64,000 bases of DNA from contig NC_018393.1 in the NCBI RefSeq assembly GCF_000208865.1, forward strand, positions 1,922,001 through 1,986,000, written 5' to 3'. The notes beneath the pieces were generated by a model. That model worked only from the letters and a program-made list of their open reading frames with translations. It was not told where the DNA came from and did no database searches. Made by a program: the position numbers and the translations under genes. Of the stretch, positions 12,001 through 25,830 are shown one piece after another (position 1 is the first letter of the stretch; each line of letters opens with the position of its first letter). This DNA comes from Neospora caninum Liverpool. Its lineage: Eukaryota; Apicomplexa; Conoidasida; Eucoccidiorida; Sarcocystidae.

Positions 12001-14094
12001 CACATTTTAACTTCAATACATCAAAGGAGGAACTCTGACACATTTACGCCGTCAAATACCTAAAACACCGGTGGGACATCCCGCGGCGCTTTTCTCCCTT
12101 CTACAGCTCACTCGGGTTTCACGTTTTTGTATTCGAGATGAGCACAACCATAGGTTTCAAAAAATACTTATAGACTCTCAAACATCCATTCCCCATTACT
12201 ACGGCCCGGAATACAGGATTCATGGCACGCGCTTTTCTGACGACCCAGATCATCTCCAAACCCGCAAATTCAGCAGTGACTTGCTGGGTATTAACAGGCT
12301 TCATAAAACCCGAACAATCATTTCTACATCGTTTACTCGTCGTCCAGAAAACCAGCTCAGTGCGCTACACAAACGACTCCAGAGATGGTATAAGAAGTAG
12401 AAAGCCATGAAATACCAGGGCTACTCCGATTCCGCAGTTGAATCTGAGACAAGCCTGGGGTTCCCGGCAGCATCATAGAGTCGAACCGAGCAGTTAGTCG
12501 CCCATGCTGTACATATCGAAAACACGTGTTGAACTAGATGTGCGTCGCCGTGTCTCATTCGCTACGAGACAAAGCGAAGGAGTCTCGGGGGAATCACGGC
12601 TGCAGAACGGAGGCAGGTCGGGAGTCGTTATTTGCATTGCACGTGCCCGAGAAATATTCCACCCAACAGTGATGACTGCCTGAAGGATATTTCGGCATAC
12701 TGCGTTAGCGCTTCCCGACACTGACGGGCTGCCCACACGCATGGACAAATACACTCACACGCAAGGGGAAACAAGGTATTGCGTATGCTTGTGGATGAAC
12801 GCCGACATTTTGTCTCTCGACCGCAGCATATAACTGTAGACATGTCATGCATGCCATCGGATGCAAACACGCTATTACCGGACGAATTGCGACGTTGGCG
12901 ATTCGCCACACTCCACATACTGGCAGTGAGAACCACATATTAACGTCTAACAGGACAACGCTCCCTATCACTGCATATGATACAAATACATTGATGCCCT
13001 GATTCCCAGCATCAACTTACACAAGAGGCGATTCTCCTCGGACACAGGCAACTGATGGAGCGCCTGCACGGCCCGTGAAGGCCCATCTGTCGAGAACAAC
13101 TGTCGTGCAGTCATATCTCAATCTATGTGTTCAGGATGCACACGCAGACATAGCAAAGCTCTCATTTCGTTCCCCACGACAGGACACCGCGCTGCGACCG
13201 ACAACAAAAAAGACGCGGGATGGGATTTAATGTAGACGGAGATACTGGGAATTGCATGCGCGCATGTGCATTGTCGGACGTTAACATTTGTCTGACGGCA
13301 TGCATCGGTACAGCATATGAAACCGTTTCCGGTTCTTCTAGGGCCAGAGGCAACGAGGCCGAGCGGAACCACACAACACCGGCTCCCCGTTTTTTCAACA
13401 CATACGCCTAGAGTTGTGCAGCCTCTGGTTGACCTCCACGTGCTGAACAGAAGCGTAAGTCAAAAAAAACATGAAGATGAACCTTCCAAGGATGCTGGTA
13501 GAAAATTGAGGTCTGCCGACCGACAGAGCATGTGGAACGGGAAGCTCGAAGACACTCGCGTTTTGAGACACACAGGGGACAAGCGGTAGGTTCCTGTGAC
13601 CTGCCTCGCTACGCGAGGCAGCGGAAATTAACCTGTGTGTTTCCCCCACGACACACTGAGCACTTCAGGCTGTCAACGTGCACGTCTATGGGGGAGCACA
13701 CACAGTAACAGCGCGATCTTGCGAACTGTGCTGGGTGGAGTGAAGCAAGCTATTTGGTTGGTCAGTTGCCAAACGTCCTGTCACTTTGTACCAAGGCGCT
13801 GGCAGCTGGCGGTACTGCACCCACGACCAACACAGATCTCTTTTCACTACCGCCCTTAGCGAACCCCGGGATGCCATTACGCTTCAAGTACCAGGAGTGG
13901 TAATAAATGTGCACCACTGTGGCACTGGAAGAAGCAGCCACTTGGTCATTTGTACAATACGAAACATTGTTTTGAAAATATGTCTGCTGGTGTCGGCCGT
14001 CACATCTCGTCCTCCTTATCCCCATCACGAGAGGCAGTCGCAACGAGGTCAAAATGTGCTGGGTGGAGAAAGCTTTTCTCGTGCCGTTACGTGA
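9081..14094. other. 5-kb stretch between convergent genes, no supportable coding region
   Basis: This lies between the 3' ends of the FARAT gene (+) and the CELF gene (-), so it probably holds both 3' untranslated regions. Reading frames are short, have no recognisable motif and are not joined by consistent splice phases. It contains a (GTAT)n microsatellite at 9761-9810. One short segment, 10074-10303 (+), follows an acceptor-like gtgtttcag and is open with a charged, helix-like composition, but nothing connects to it. Confidence 0.6.
9761..9810 (+). repeat. (GTAT)n tetranucleotide microsatellite
   Basis: About twelve units of the tetramer, with one interruption (gtaggtat) near 9784. It is intergenic and has no evident function. 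Confidence 0.95.
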
Positions 14095-16128
14095 CTACTG
14101 TATGGCCAACCACCCTTCCCCGAGCATGCGCTGATCATGGCCCGCTTTAGTATCCACAGCATACACCGGTCCCTGCGGAACTGTTGGAGGCTGGCGACCG
14201 GCAGAGACCCCGAGAGATGAACCCCGCATTTCGGTAGCTGCTGGAGACGAGCCCACGCTACCTATGGCGGAGCCCAATGTGGGCGTACAATAGAGACCGA
14301 GAGATGAAGCAAGCAGGCTTTCTCCCGCTGAATCGCCACCTTCTCCATGCATCAGCTGAGCCAATCGGAAGGACTCTTGGTTTCGCCTCGTGCCAGGTTG
14401 GCGCATGGAGGCAACGAGCATGGCTGCCGCAGCAGCGTTGTCTTGTGAGTAACATCCTAGAAGTTGATGTCCCTGACCTGAACAAACGCAATTAACCTCC
14501 GTGACAGTTTTTATAAAAACAAAGAAAAACTAATTTGCGAAGGAAACTCCCAAAGTGAACATCATGGTACTCGCACAGCTTGTACACAAATGTTGGTTCT
14601 TCAAATATACGCTAGACGCCGCTATACGTATTGCACTTAACATGATGGCCATTTCCTTAGGGAGTGACGCGGCCTGAAGCAATGCGTTGACTTAGCGAAC
14701 AGCATTATGTGACTGCCAAACGTTTGCACATCACACCACACATGGTGCATAAACCTTCAAGAGGGGCACGCAGCGCAGGTACCTTCCACCTCAGCCTGCC
14801 TATGCAACATACGAAAACAAAGTGAAGAAATTTCGCGTGTCCACATAATGTGTGCGGTTACGCGTAGACGTCCGTCGCGAATACACTGTCGTGTTTCACA
14901 ATGATGCAGGAAAACTACGTGAATCGTACAGTACAATTTACACCAGGTACATGAAAAACAGGCCTACAAAGCAATGTGCGGACCTCGTCTGTGAGGCGCG
15001 CCTACAATTCCTAGATTTGTGTCACAAAAAACGATTTTGGGGGCTATTCACACTCTGATTTGTTCGGGGGGGAGGCCCGGCCAGCGATAGCGTAACAACA
15101 TGCGACTCCCCCACTGCGCCTCTCTACTGCTGTGTGGCAAGCAAGAAACTAAGGCGACAGACGCTGCTTCGGGAACCACGATCAGACACTCTGGAGTAGC
15201 GACAAAAGCGAGCAGTCTCCGCCTGTCCTCGGTGTGGGTGTGCAAGGCTTATCGGACTACGTTGAAATGGCAAAAGCGATACAGAAACTGTTATGCCACG
15301 AAAGGTCCCAAACCATTACCCGTCGAAATACTCGGCAGCGCCTGCGTTTAGCCCTGGACTGAACAGAATTCTAAATAGCATGCGTATAAAATTAGTTCGC
15401 TCTACCGCTTCGAAAACTCAGTTACGAAGGGTTAACTCGGGCTTTGTACTCACTCGCAGCTGAGAGATTCCTCAACGCCACAGCAGCTTCAAAGAGAGAA
15501 GCGGCAGAGTTCCCACTGCCTCCATGGCTCGCCTCCAGCGCTGCTAGAGCGGGGGCCATTGCTCCTGGCTTCGCTGCGGAAGCCAGCCAATCGAGCGCAG
15601 AGAAACTGTGACGCGTTTTGTTCGCTCCGTGATCTCTCTGTGGACTTGCAGAAACGGGGACCGGCATGTTTCCGTCGGAGTCGCCCACACCACTCGGCAT
15701 GTCAGAGCACGACGCAGACACTGAGTGCCACGTGCTGTCAGTTCCGTTGCTGCAAGGCGTCAAATGAAGGTTATGAGCATACTGTTCTTCGCCTTTCTTA
15801 ATCTGCACCTTGAGCCGTTTTCCATTGACCTGAGCACGATAAACAGGAAGCCCCCCGGAAATATCGGCACGGCTACTGCGGAACGGACCGGATCAACGCC
15901 TCAAACGGCGATACTTCACGAGGACTTCATAGCGCCTGCTGGTTAAGCACATGGTCACTATACAGGGCCGGTAGACAGCGACACGTCCTGGCTCATTAAA
16001 ACGGACGGGGAGCAGAGCTGCGGACGCGTTTACTCGGGGCCTCCGACCACGGCCGACGACATACGTGGAGCCCAAAGAAGCTGACAACGGTGCACATACA
16101 CACAGGGAAGTCGCACGCTGATACGGTT

Positions 16129-16163
<35 letters not shown>

Positions 16164-19100
16164 TGATCAACATTCGCGGTGCGGATCGTGGGACGCGTCG
16201 GGCGCTTACCTGAAATCCATTCATGGCGGTGACGGCTGCGGCGGCCGCCTGCCCGTTGGCGAAGCTGACAAACCCGAATCCGCGATTGCGTCCAGAGAGG
16301 CGATCCGAAGCGATGCGAGCAGAGAGAACTGGACCATACACGCTGAAGTGTGTGAGCAGGTCGTGTTCGGACCACTCGTTGGGAATGTGAAAGATGAAGA
16401 CATTCGCTCCAGGAGGCCCGTGCTCCTGACTGCCAAAGCCCCTGTGAGTCAGCGTGCCTGGCTGGGCCCGGAGCCCATTGAGAAAACGGTTGATCCCGTC
16501 ATATCCGCCCTCCTCCCCGCCACGGCGGGAAAACAAACTCTCATGGCTTGAGGGTCCCACGTCAGCCTTCGCATAAAGAGACGGCAACTGGCCACCAGCC
16601 CAGCTCACGGCTTCCGGAGGGAAGAGACGGTCGCCGTTCTCCATTTCCGAGCTCCATCGAGTCTCCTCTGCACAGCTCCTTACTTGGTCGCGGAAGTCGC
16701 CGTAAGAAAAGGCATCCTCCGGAAAGGCAGACGGCAGAAACCCTCCCGGGTGCACAAGATTCCGGGACATGCGCTCGTGGAGGTCGACATAGAGAGAAGA
16801 GTTGGACGAGCACGCCGACGGGCGTGGCCCGCGCGACGCAGTCCCATATTGGAAGACGTCTCCCTCGATTCCCGCAGGACAGCCTCCAAATCTCGACAAC
16901 GGAGCCGACGAGACTTTCGATAAAGAACTTGACGAACCACGACTGAAGGGCGCCGAGGACGCGTTCGCGGCATCTGCACCTGTTGGCGGAGACGGGGTCG
17001 ATGACGCATTCTCCTTGCAGCAAAACTCCTGACACAGCGAAAAACGTAAACGAAAACAGAGGGGCAGCGATGCAGGTGGTGGGTGCCGAATCAAAAGCCA
17101 GGATTCTCACGCCTTCCCCAAGACTGAGCGGGAACAACCAGACGGGAACAGGGAATCCAAAGTCCGAATGCAGCATTAGGTTTCACCGGAAAACACGTGG
17201 AGGAAACAGCCGGCATGAACCGGTCACAGTCGCGGATATGTGGATCCACGGAGTATGAAGAAAAGAGGCGTTACGCTTGCGGTTTCAGCCGTCCCTGTCC
17301 TCTCCATCGCGCATTCAACGTGCTGACTCGCTCTCTCCCTAGCCAGCGGTTGTTTGGACTTCGAGCAGTGCACGCCGCAGATGCGTCTGCACACCTGGCG
17401 GCTACTTTATAAGCCCAAGGCAGCAGCAAGCCGCGCACATCCTAATCCCTGGACCGGTATACATATATATAAAGAAAGCGCCGAACGCCTGACCACCGTT
17501 TGAGTGTGTTTGGGTGCATAGCACCCGAACACGGAGCGACGCCCAACAGGGTCCCTTGCAGGTCCCAAACGCGCACACGTGTATCCAGACACGTAGAATC
17601 GAGTAAGGAAAAATTCTTGGTTTCAGCGGAATACCGGGACGCGGGACGACTGGGGACGCCGGTGGCCCGACGGGACACACGAGAAAAGCGAGAAGCGTCG
17701 CCAGAGGTCGAGAGGCGTTCCTACACTTTCATGCGGCTGAGGAAGGCGGACAAATGACACAGTGGACGAGAGCTGACGGAGACGCAATGAGGCCAGAAGA
17801 ACAGAAAAGGGCTTGGGCCCGTCCGGTCAAATTCACACGCGCATGAAACTGTATTCTTCGATCGGATGCGTCGCAGAACTGCGAGCAGAGGAGGCACAGA
17901 ACCCGCACTCTATTCTCCCGTCTACGTCTGCGATGCCCCAGAGAGGCTTGGAAGGCCAAAGCGAGGGGTGGATGGAGCATACGAGGAAGCAACAGGAGAG
18001 AGACGCGAAATCTAGAGGGAGTGTAGGAGACATCCTAGACACGTGCGATGGAGCGGACAATGAGGGAGAATAGAAATGGAAGAAAAGCAGAATAAGCGAG
18101 CTGACGCGCAGTTGTGAACAATTGACTAGAGGCCCGAGGCTTGGGTGGACAGAAGGCGACAAGTGGGCAAGGAGTGCACGATGAAAAAACTCAGGGATAG
18201 TGGAGAGTGATGCGACAAAGACAGAACAATGAATCAGCACCCGACCAGCGAACGCCGGTGGAACGTCAGGAGCAACACCCATCGCCGTCATTCTTAACAT
18301 CAGATGAGCCGCATCAAAGCGAAGAACGAATGTAGGGGTGCCTACGCACGGGAAAACCTACCGCCTGCGGCAAAAGCCCGCGTAGGCAGAGTAGAGCAGG
18401 AAGACATGCAGAGATTGGACTAGTCAAAGGCGAAAAATGCAATCGACACATGCTAGAGCCACGATACGCATGTCCGATGGACGTAAAGACTGAGTGGGAG
18501 GAGAGACAGCATACGCGTCGGCGAACCCCAAGAGAATAGGAGAGAGGAGAGACATTGTGGGGGCATTTACGACTAACGGGAGACGACAGACGGCTCCCAC
18601 AACCAGCGACGAGTCGCAAAAAGCCGAGATACCACGATGTCTGCTTACGGTTCTCTACACACATGGGCGCACGCAATTTAACGAATAGAGACAGGACTGG
18701 AACGGGCCCCGATGAGCGAGGAACCAAATGAATCTCCAGTCCAGCGAAACACCGGGTTCAGCATCTCATTAGGCGGCGCACGCCAGGAAGCATTCGATCT
18801 TTGCTTCAGACGAAAGCGTCTCCCCCCGCCACAATCGTATCTAGACAGATTCGGGACACGACAGATCAGAGTACGTGCACCAGAGCATTCGGCAGAACGA
18901 ACAAGGATGATGACCAAACGGAAAACGAGGGATGGTACGACAGGGACAGGTAGTACCGCCAAATGAATGACAGGCCTGCAACTGATAAATCAGATATTAA
19001 ATCAGACCAGGGGAACACAAAGAGAGAGTATCAGAAAAACAGGGTTCCAGAAAACGCGAGAGCGGAAAGTGAATGCGTGAGCGAAAACGACGCTACGAGA

Positions 19101-22100
19101 TGAAGAGAGATATTCCCAGGCCACGAGTACGGCATACACCAACAAAGAATCCATATTTACCACGACAGTTGACTTTAGCTGTCATCTCACTCGTCACGCT
19201 AACGACGTGACAAAACGCGGATTGCGGCTATCATGTTGAAATACGAATAGGAACAGGTACCTGGCCCTCCGTCTTACTTCATTCCAACGAAACCGTAGAT
19301 GCGCCCTCAAGGAACAGCAGAGAGCCAGCATGTGAGAACGAGCGGACAAACGTCGAACGATGAAAGCGACGGTGGGCACCCGCGAACTGCACATTCCGAC
19401 GGGCTGCCCGCTCGAACAGAGAGAAGATTCCCGCCCCAGGAGAACGGGTGAACACTGTCCTAGAGCAGATCGTCACACTGCATCTGAGGGAGGAGGAGCC
19501 ACCGATACGCCAGGCTTGAGAGACACTAAGCACGGAAACCGATAACCCTTCATGGAGGCCTGCAAAAGCGGGTTATCCCTTACCGCCAATTCGAACCGCG
19601 ACTTCGCTGTAAGAGACGCAATGCCAACTTCGTCGTCGCCACCCTCCAGTGCGCTGGGAGTGCGTGTCCGTCCGCCGCTTCCCGAGTTGCACCCCGCACC
19701 CATATCCTCTTCTTCCTTGGTGTTTGGTGGCTGGGAGTCACGCGTGCGGGGGAGGTTCGAGACGCTCGAAGGCCGGCGCTTCGTGTTCCCGTGAGTGGGG
19801 TCTGCGCGTTGATCGTGCCCAGGCTTCCCTTCTTGGCCCTGTCGTTCTGAACCTGCCGCCCCCCTGGATACGGCAAATGCATTTTCGCTCGCATCTCCGT
19901 CTTTCTTGACATCAGGATTCGCGTGTTGGGCTTCCGGCTCCCCCTCCAGGCGTCGGCCATTCAGAGACAGATGCCCCAAAGTCTCAAATAGATCCTCGAT
20001 GGAGCCATATTTAGATAGCACACGGTCGCCGACGCTTCTCAGCGGGCCCGGCCCCCGTGTCTCCTTCGTCGAGTCGCAGCTCGCAGAGACTTGTGGATCG
20101 CCCGCTCTCCCCCCCGCGGGCCCCAAACGGTCGCCCACCGCTGATCGGGCGGCTATCGCCAGACTTTCGGAGGTCCCAGAAAAGCAATCGTGCCTGCCGT
20201 CCAGACAGCTGAGGACGTCGAGCGGGTCCATACGGGAGAACCTCTCCATGTCGACTCGCGAAGGGAAGCAGCTCGTCGAGCGCACATTCTCGGGATACTC
20301 GTCCGCCCCCGGGAGCGCGGATCCACCTCTGCTGCTGTCCATGGAAGACATAAAACACGAAGACGCACTGGCAGTGCGAGAGGCAGGTGCAGCGCCCTGA
20401 GCCGAGGAGGACGACCGTCTGTTCTCTGCAAAACGAACTTCCATGGCGCGCTGCGAACCTGTCAACACGAACGGCACAGATGCCGCGGAACCGGCTAGTG
20501 TACCAAAGAGTCATCAAAGGAAGCCACACGCCCAGGCGTGCATGCGGGCACGTGTAAGAATACCAATCAGCTAGCACAAGCTTGTCACGTGCGCGAGGGA
20601 CCCACATCGGTGTCGCCAACCGGGCACACAAAAGAATCGAAATGAATCCGTCACGCCTGTCGTGCCCTGATGTTTATATATATATATATATATACATCCA
20701 TGTGGCTGCGAGTGTGCGCCTTTGGGGGTACATCCACGAACGCTGGGTGGGAGTGTACGTTTGGGAGTTCTGTCAGATGCGGGTAGATAACGGATACGGT
20801 CAGTCTTGTGTACATATGCAAAAACGGCCGTCAAGGTGAGCGACCGTACCGCCTGGATCGACGCGTCCACTGCGCTGTACGTTCCGTTTCCATACCTGGC
20901 ATGACGAATTTTCCGTTAAGCTCGCCGATGGCAAAGAGAGCTTCTTCCTTGTACGCGAATCGAACAAAGGCACATCCAGTTCGGCTCTTTTTTCCTGGCT
21001 TTGCGGCACCCCCACCTAGATGGTTTCCACTGAGTGGTTGGTCGTCTCTCATCAGAAAGACTTCCTCGACGCGGCCGAATCTCTCAAACAGGTCCCGGAG
21101 CTGTCACATCAGACAACCGCATCGAAACTGGGAACCCGTGTCCTCTTTAAAAACGTCGAAAGGAACAACCCGCAAGCGATCGAAGATAACTAGAACGGTT
21201 TCGACTTCACATTGTGACCTCTATACAAATTGCGAGCAGAGTACAAATCGTAGCGGCTGAACGTCTCCGATCCCGATGCTGGCGTAGGAACCCGCAGGGC
21301 CCGGACCCAGCTGCGCTGCCCGCTGGAAAGCTAAGCTAGACTCCGCGAACAAAACGCGGAGAAGGATACTGAGGCGCACATCCTTACACCTAAGGGGCCG
21401 ACGAATCGGGAGGCCCTGAAGGCCGTCAGCAGTGTCAAGCCAAACGTTCCACCCGCTCAGCAACGAAACACCAGATGCTACGCATGTTTCCGGTTCGACA
21501 TGTTTACGAGGCAGAGAGAAAAGCTTAGCATATTTGCGGCTATTCACAGCGAGAGTGTGGAAAGCACCTCGAACGCGACACACCACGACTCAGGCAATAC
21601 CTAGACGCATGCTGCATATCGACGGCCATAGATCGTCTGCATTGCCACGGAATACTAGGCGTGCTTAGATGCCGCGGGCATGCAAAACCAATCAGATATC
21701 AACTGAAGCTACACTCTCCGCTACACACCGGAATGCTCGGATCGTATTCTTGTTGCCCGTATCGCAAACTCTGCAGATAATCCACGCGTTCGGCCTCCTC
21801 GGAATTTGAATGGCCCACGGGTGTTAGCGCGTCCGAGCGCGGCCGTCGGCCAGACAGAAAAACCAATAAGACTTTTAGAGCAGACGTACTGCGTCTTCCT
21901 TGATATCCGGTGGCAACGACCCCACAAACAGCTTCACCTGGTCCACGCCTGCCGCTGCTCCACTCCCGCTCGTGCCCGGCAGGCCTAGCCGCTCCGCCTC
22001 TCCTACCGCATACTTTACTTGCAGGCCGCCGAGCGCCTACAGCAGTAATAACCCGCTCATACGTACGTGCAAGCTAATGGCAGCAACAACAGACGTGCTC

Positions 22101-23395
22101 CACCAAATATAGCCTATCTACATTGCATGGACATGAGAACGCATCATCACAGGGATTAGATACACACACAAATACCTACGTATATATATATATATATATA
22201 TGAGTTCACACGTGTGTGGCCAGTACCCACAGCCTGACTGCAGAACTGTCAAATCACCTACTCGTTCCTACGTCTCACAGGATCATGCGTTATTGCCCAG
22301 TCGAGACGCTGTGCTGGAAGTTCCTCTTCCCATGAAGCCGGTGATCTCTTGATTTGAAGGAAAAACACCAGAGCTAACGTGATTTCGTTCACATGCTTAC
22401 ATAACGAGACACAGTGTGAACGGTCATGGTTGGAATTGCCCAAGGACGTACCGGATCGAGCACGTAAGCACTATCGAGGTGGCGAATCGCTCTGTCGGCG
22501 TCAGTGATTGACTGCATACGCACAAAGGCGCATCCCTTGAAGGCATTCGTGTGGCGGTCGCGGATGAGGAGCAGATCGGCGATGGGGCCAAACTGGCTGA
22601 ACAGCTGTGAATAAAGGCACGAGCGTAAAACGTTCTGCTTACTGCAGGCTGCAGGCGGTATTTGTTGATCCGTTACACGGGTACGCACACGGCCCGTTAC
22701 CTTTCGGGCACTCAGCCAGACGTAAGTACACAGTTTCGCTCGTCCCAGGCCCGTATGCATGCACACATCCTCTGTGTGAGTACAAATGAAAAGGCATGTG
22801 CTTGTGTGCCAACCTCATGCGCACGCAAACACATCTGTTTGAAGGGCGTCGCTATCGCTATCCCGAATCCCGTGTCCCCAGTGTTCGCGCAAAAGGGCAA
22901 GACAGCCTGACAGCCTGTCCTGACTCCATTTTTTCGGGGCGCCGTTGAGACGGTTATTCTTTACCCCCCCCCCCCCCCCCCCCCCCCGTCGGCTGCCTAA
23001 CTGCAGCGCCTGCGTCCTGCGCGAAAGTCTCCCCTTACTGTGCAAAGCATCTCTTCCGTGACTGTCAGAGGAAGACGCCCAACGAACAGCTTTATAGCAA
23101 CGGGAGGCGGGCGTGAGCTGGCCAGGCGGATCGAAGGCAGCCCGGGCGTCGACACACTGCCGATCTCAGGAGCGAGGCTATCGGTCGTGCAAGCGTTCGA
23201 GGCGAACATGCCAAGGCCTTTGTCAGTCGAAGCCGCAAAGGGGCCAATCCCGCTAGAGAAGCATCCGGTCGGCGCATTTCCACGAAAGCGGTCTCCCGTT
23301 TTTTCTACTTCATCCGCAGGAGTTGCCGGATCCGCTGGCAGTGAAACTGCTGTGGACGGGTGCGCCTTTGGCGCTTCAACCGAAGCTGACGCCAT
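14095..23395 (-). CDS. CELF/Bruno-family RNA-binding protein, three RRMs
   Basis: Eight exons on the minus strand, in transcript order: 23395-23039, 22604-22452, 22036-21890, 21100-20896, 20458-19584, 17028-16210, 15829-15454, 14441-14095. Phases agree throughout, giving about 1,092 residues. RRM1 is at about 100-185 (RNP2 KLFVGRLP, RNP1 KGCAFVRM), RRM2 at about 203-300 (KLFVGSLPPDI, TGCAFVRF) and RRM3 at about 786-866 (VFIFHIPNEWS, RGFGFVSF, MNGFQ). The 2+1 RRM layout with a long linker, here nearly 490 low-complexity residues, is the CELF signature; CELF proteins control splicing, translation and decay through U/GU-rich RNA. RRM2 carries a Gly/Lys-rich loop insertion before RNP1. The start at 23395 has a good context (ttagcgATGg), but the frame stays open to 23626. 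The last junction is weaker: without it the frame stops at 15422. Confidence 0.88.
16132..16161. repeat. (TA)15 microsatellite in a CELF intron
   Basis: Uninterrupted TA repeat in the intron 15830-16209, starting about 50 bases after the donor that follows RRM3's MNGFQ block. Confidence 0.95.
20675..20694. repeat. (TA)10 microsatellite in a CELF intron
   Basis: TA repeat in the intron 20459-20895, which divides the coding sequence near the end of RRM2. Confidence 0.95.
22181..22201. repeat. (TA)10 microsatellite in a CELF intron
   Basis: TA repeat in the intron 22037-22451, which interrupts RRM1. Confidence 0.95.
22964..22987 (+). repeat. Homopolymer of 24 C (G on the CELF coding strand)
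   Basis: A run of 24 cytosines lies in the first CELF intron (22605-23038). In the transcript this is a 24-base G tract about 50 bases after the donor. Length variation or sequencing error is likely here. Confidence 0.95.
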
Positions 23396-25724
23396 CGCTA
23401 AGAGAAGCGTCACCTTGAACCGGTATGTACAGACGTTTATGCATTCGCATGTATAGAGTTTATGTCTGTGCGTTGAGAAACATATATTTTCTTCTCGAAA
23501 TGTATAGAGGGCCGAAGAGAGGAACGGGTCCTTCCTCGACGGCAGCTCGAGTTGTGATTGGGCAGCCTGTTCCCTGTGCAGAGTTTGTCTCTCCAAAAGA
23601 GCCGCGTCAACACAGGGCGGAGGCACTGAGGAACTGCTGTACCGACAGGCGTGTCTGTTTGGTGATGGGTGGACGACAGGTCGGCGGGACCGGCCGCCGT
23701 CGAGAGGACTCTAGGAAAAGCCTGCTCCGAAAGACAACGAAGAACCCGTATGCGTCAGCGCACGTCGAGACAGTTCATGTCTCTCAGGTGACTAGATGGC
23801 ATGCGCAAGTTGGAGCTGCACTCGTACAAGGACAGATCACTCACTCCGTACTTCAGTCTTCAGACGGAACTCGGCACAGCCTCTTGAATCAACACTGTGG
23901 TGGTCCTCCAATAAAAATCGGCTGCTTGCTCATGCACATTCAATTGGCCTTCTAATGGGAAACGATATCAGCTTTGCACAGATAAGAAAACTGGAAACAG
24001 AGTATCGTCGGGCACACCCGCTAAATAGCGCGACGACATTGGTCGAGAACAAAGAAAGAGGCTATTCGGGAGGTTAGCGCGCGGTTTCTCCCTCGTGGGG
24101 TCGCCCGCTTTCTTAAGGCAAGCGCGAAGCACGACGGGAACACGCTATCGCCAGCCGTCTAATGTCGTTGTCCAGAACACGACAAATCCGAGACTTGAGA
24201 GGCGGCAGACGGGCGTAACGGGAAACGACGTTTTCAAGAGAAACAGCACACACCACAAACAAACACTTCCTGAGATGACACGTGACTCAAAACAAAAGTA
24301 AACGATTCACTGGCGCTTCACGTTTTCCACAGCATGCTGGTATTCTCCGCTCCAGTTGTCGGTGCAACCGTGCAGTTCTACGAAGGGACGATTTCACAGC
24401 CAGCCCATTGAAAAGTTAGACAATAACTGCAGTATCAGTCGGCATTCGTCCCTAGAGTTTGTATCTGCTTCTTTGCCCCGTCAGCGGACGCCTTCCCAAC
24501 GGGGAAACTTAGACCTCAATAGAAACGACGGAGGAACAGCAGGGAACGACTGCTACGAAGTCTAGCGGACCTGTCTTTGACTCACAACTCCTCTCAAAAA
24601 AGCCGACACTTTTAGAACCCATCCACCGAAGAAGGGTTTGTGATACACATCCCTACGCTTAACTGTTTTAGCGAAAGACAACACTCCTTCCCTAAGAAAA
24701 TGCGAGTGACCCTCGACAACACGAAGTCACTCAGCCGACACAACAGATAGCGACGACACGACCGCTTAGTGACTCCTGACAAGCATGAGGAGCCGGGGAA
24801 GGACGGCCGACAAAAACGTGAAAATCGAGCAGAACAGGAATTCGAGACATGCGAACGCAACACGTACAGCAGGCCGAAAAAATGTTTCACGCCAGGTGGA
24901 GGTTTTTTTGACTTTACCAACCCGGCACACAGGCAACGGGAAACACAGCCAAAGAGACGCAGGCTGCTTGAGCGTCCCCGCTCACAAGGCCAACCGTGGG
25001 TATACAAGCGACATGAAAGTTGTTCGTCGGATGCCCAGAGGGGAGACTCTTTGAAAAGTACTTTACGTTGCCTTCTCTGTTCGGCTTCGCGTTGACGGCC
25101 GGAGCAAGGGAAAGTTTACGTACGCACAAAAACAGACGAGGCCAAACCAAAGCAGCGCACTATCCGGCAAGGGCCACGAAGCATGGCCATATGTCCACAA
25201 ATTTTATGAAACGGATACGAACAAATGTGTTTCCTTCGCCAGTAAGAATGCAGAGATGCAGTCACATTTTTTCCGTGCCATGGATGGAGCGCTCTTGCCT
25301 CTCCAGAGGAGAGGGCGCCGCGTGCAGTTCAGTTCACGTAAAGGCCCGCGCCTGCCGACTCACACCGAGTTTAGGGAGTTGCAACTGCATGAAGCGTTCA
25401 AGCTTACATCAGGTAGAGGCACACATGGACACGAGAAAGGAAGCGGTAAGCAATCTCCAGCAAACGGAGACGTGTAACTGTGTGTATCTAGGAAACGCAT
25501 CGGGAGGTATCAAGCCTATTTCGAGGAATGTATGCGGGCGGGCCGTCCACAGCCCCTGCAGGAAACGTGGCCTTTGTGAAGAAAACACACACCCCAAAAG
25601 CGGTCCTTAGTCCTCAAAGCACGGGCCAAAATCGAGAGAACAAAAAGCGCCTGCGCACTTGTCGCTAGTCAGGAAAGGGGAGAACCACTGCCTCGCTTGC
25701 GTGCTTGCCCCACGAGGTTTTTCT

Positions 25725-25830
25725 GCTCTCGTAATGCCGGCACACAAAAAATGGCTGCAAGTGTGCTCTCGTAATGCCGGCACGCAAAAAATGGCTGCAA
25801 GTGTGCGCTCGGTACTCCGGGCACGCAAAC
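25725..25830 (+). repeat. 40-bp tandem duplication, 2.6 copies
   Basis: A 40-base unit beginning gctctcgtaatgccggcac is present at 25725-25764 and 25765-25804 with one mismatch (cacaca versus cacgca), followed by a diverged partial copy to about 25830. It is intergenic. Confidence 0.9.
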
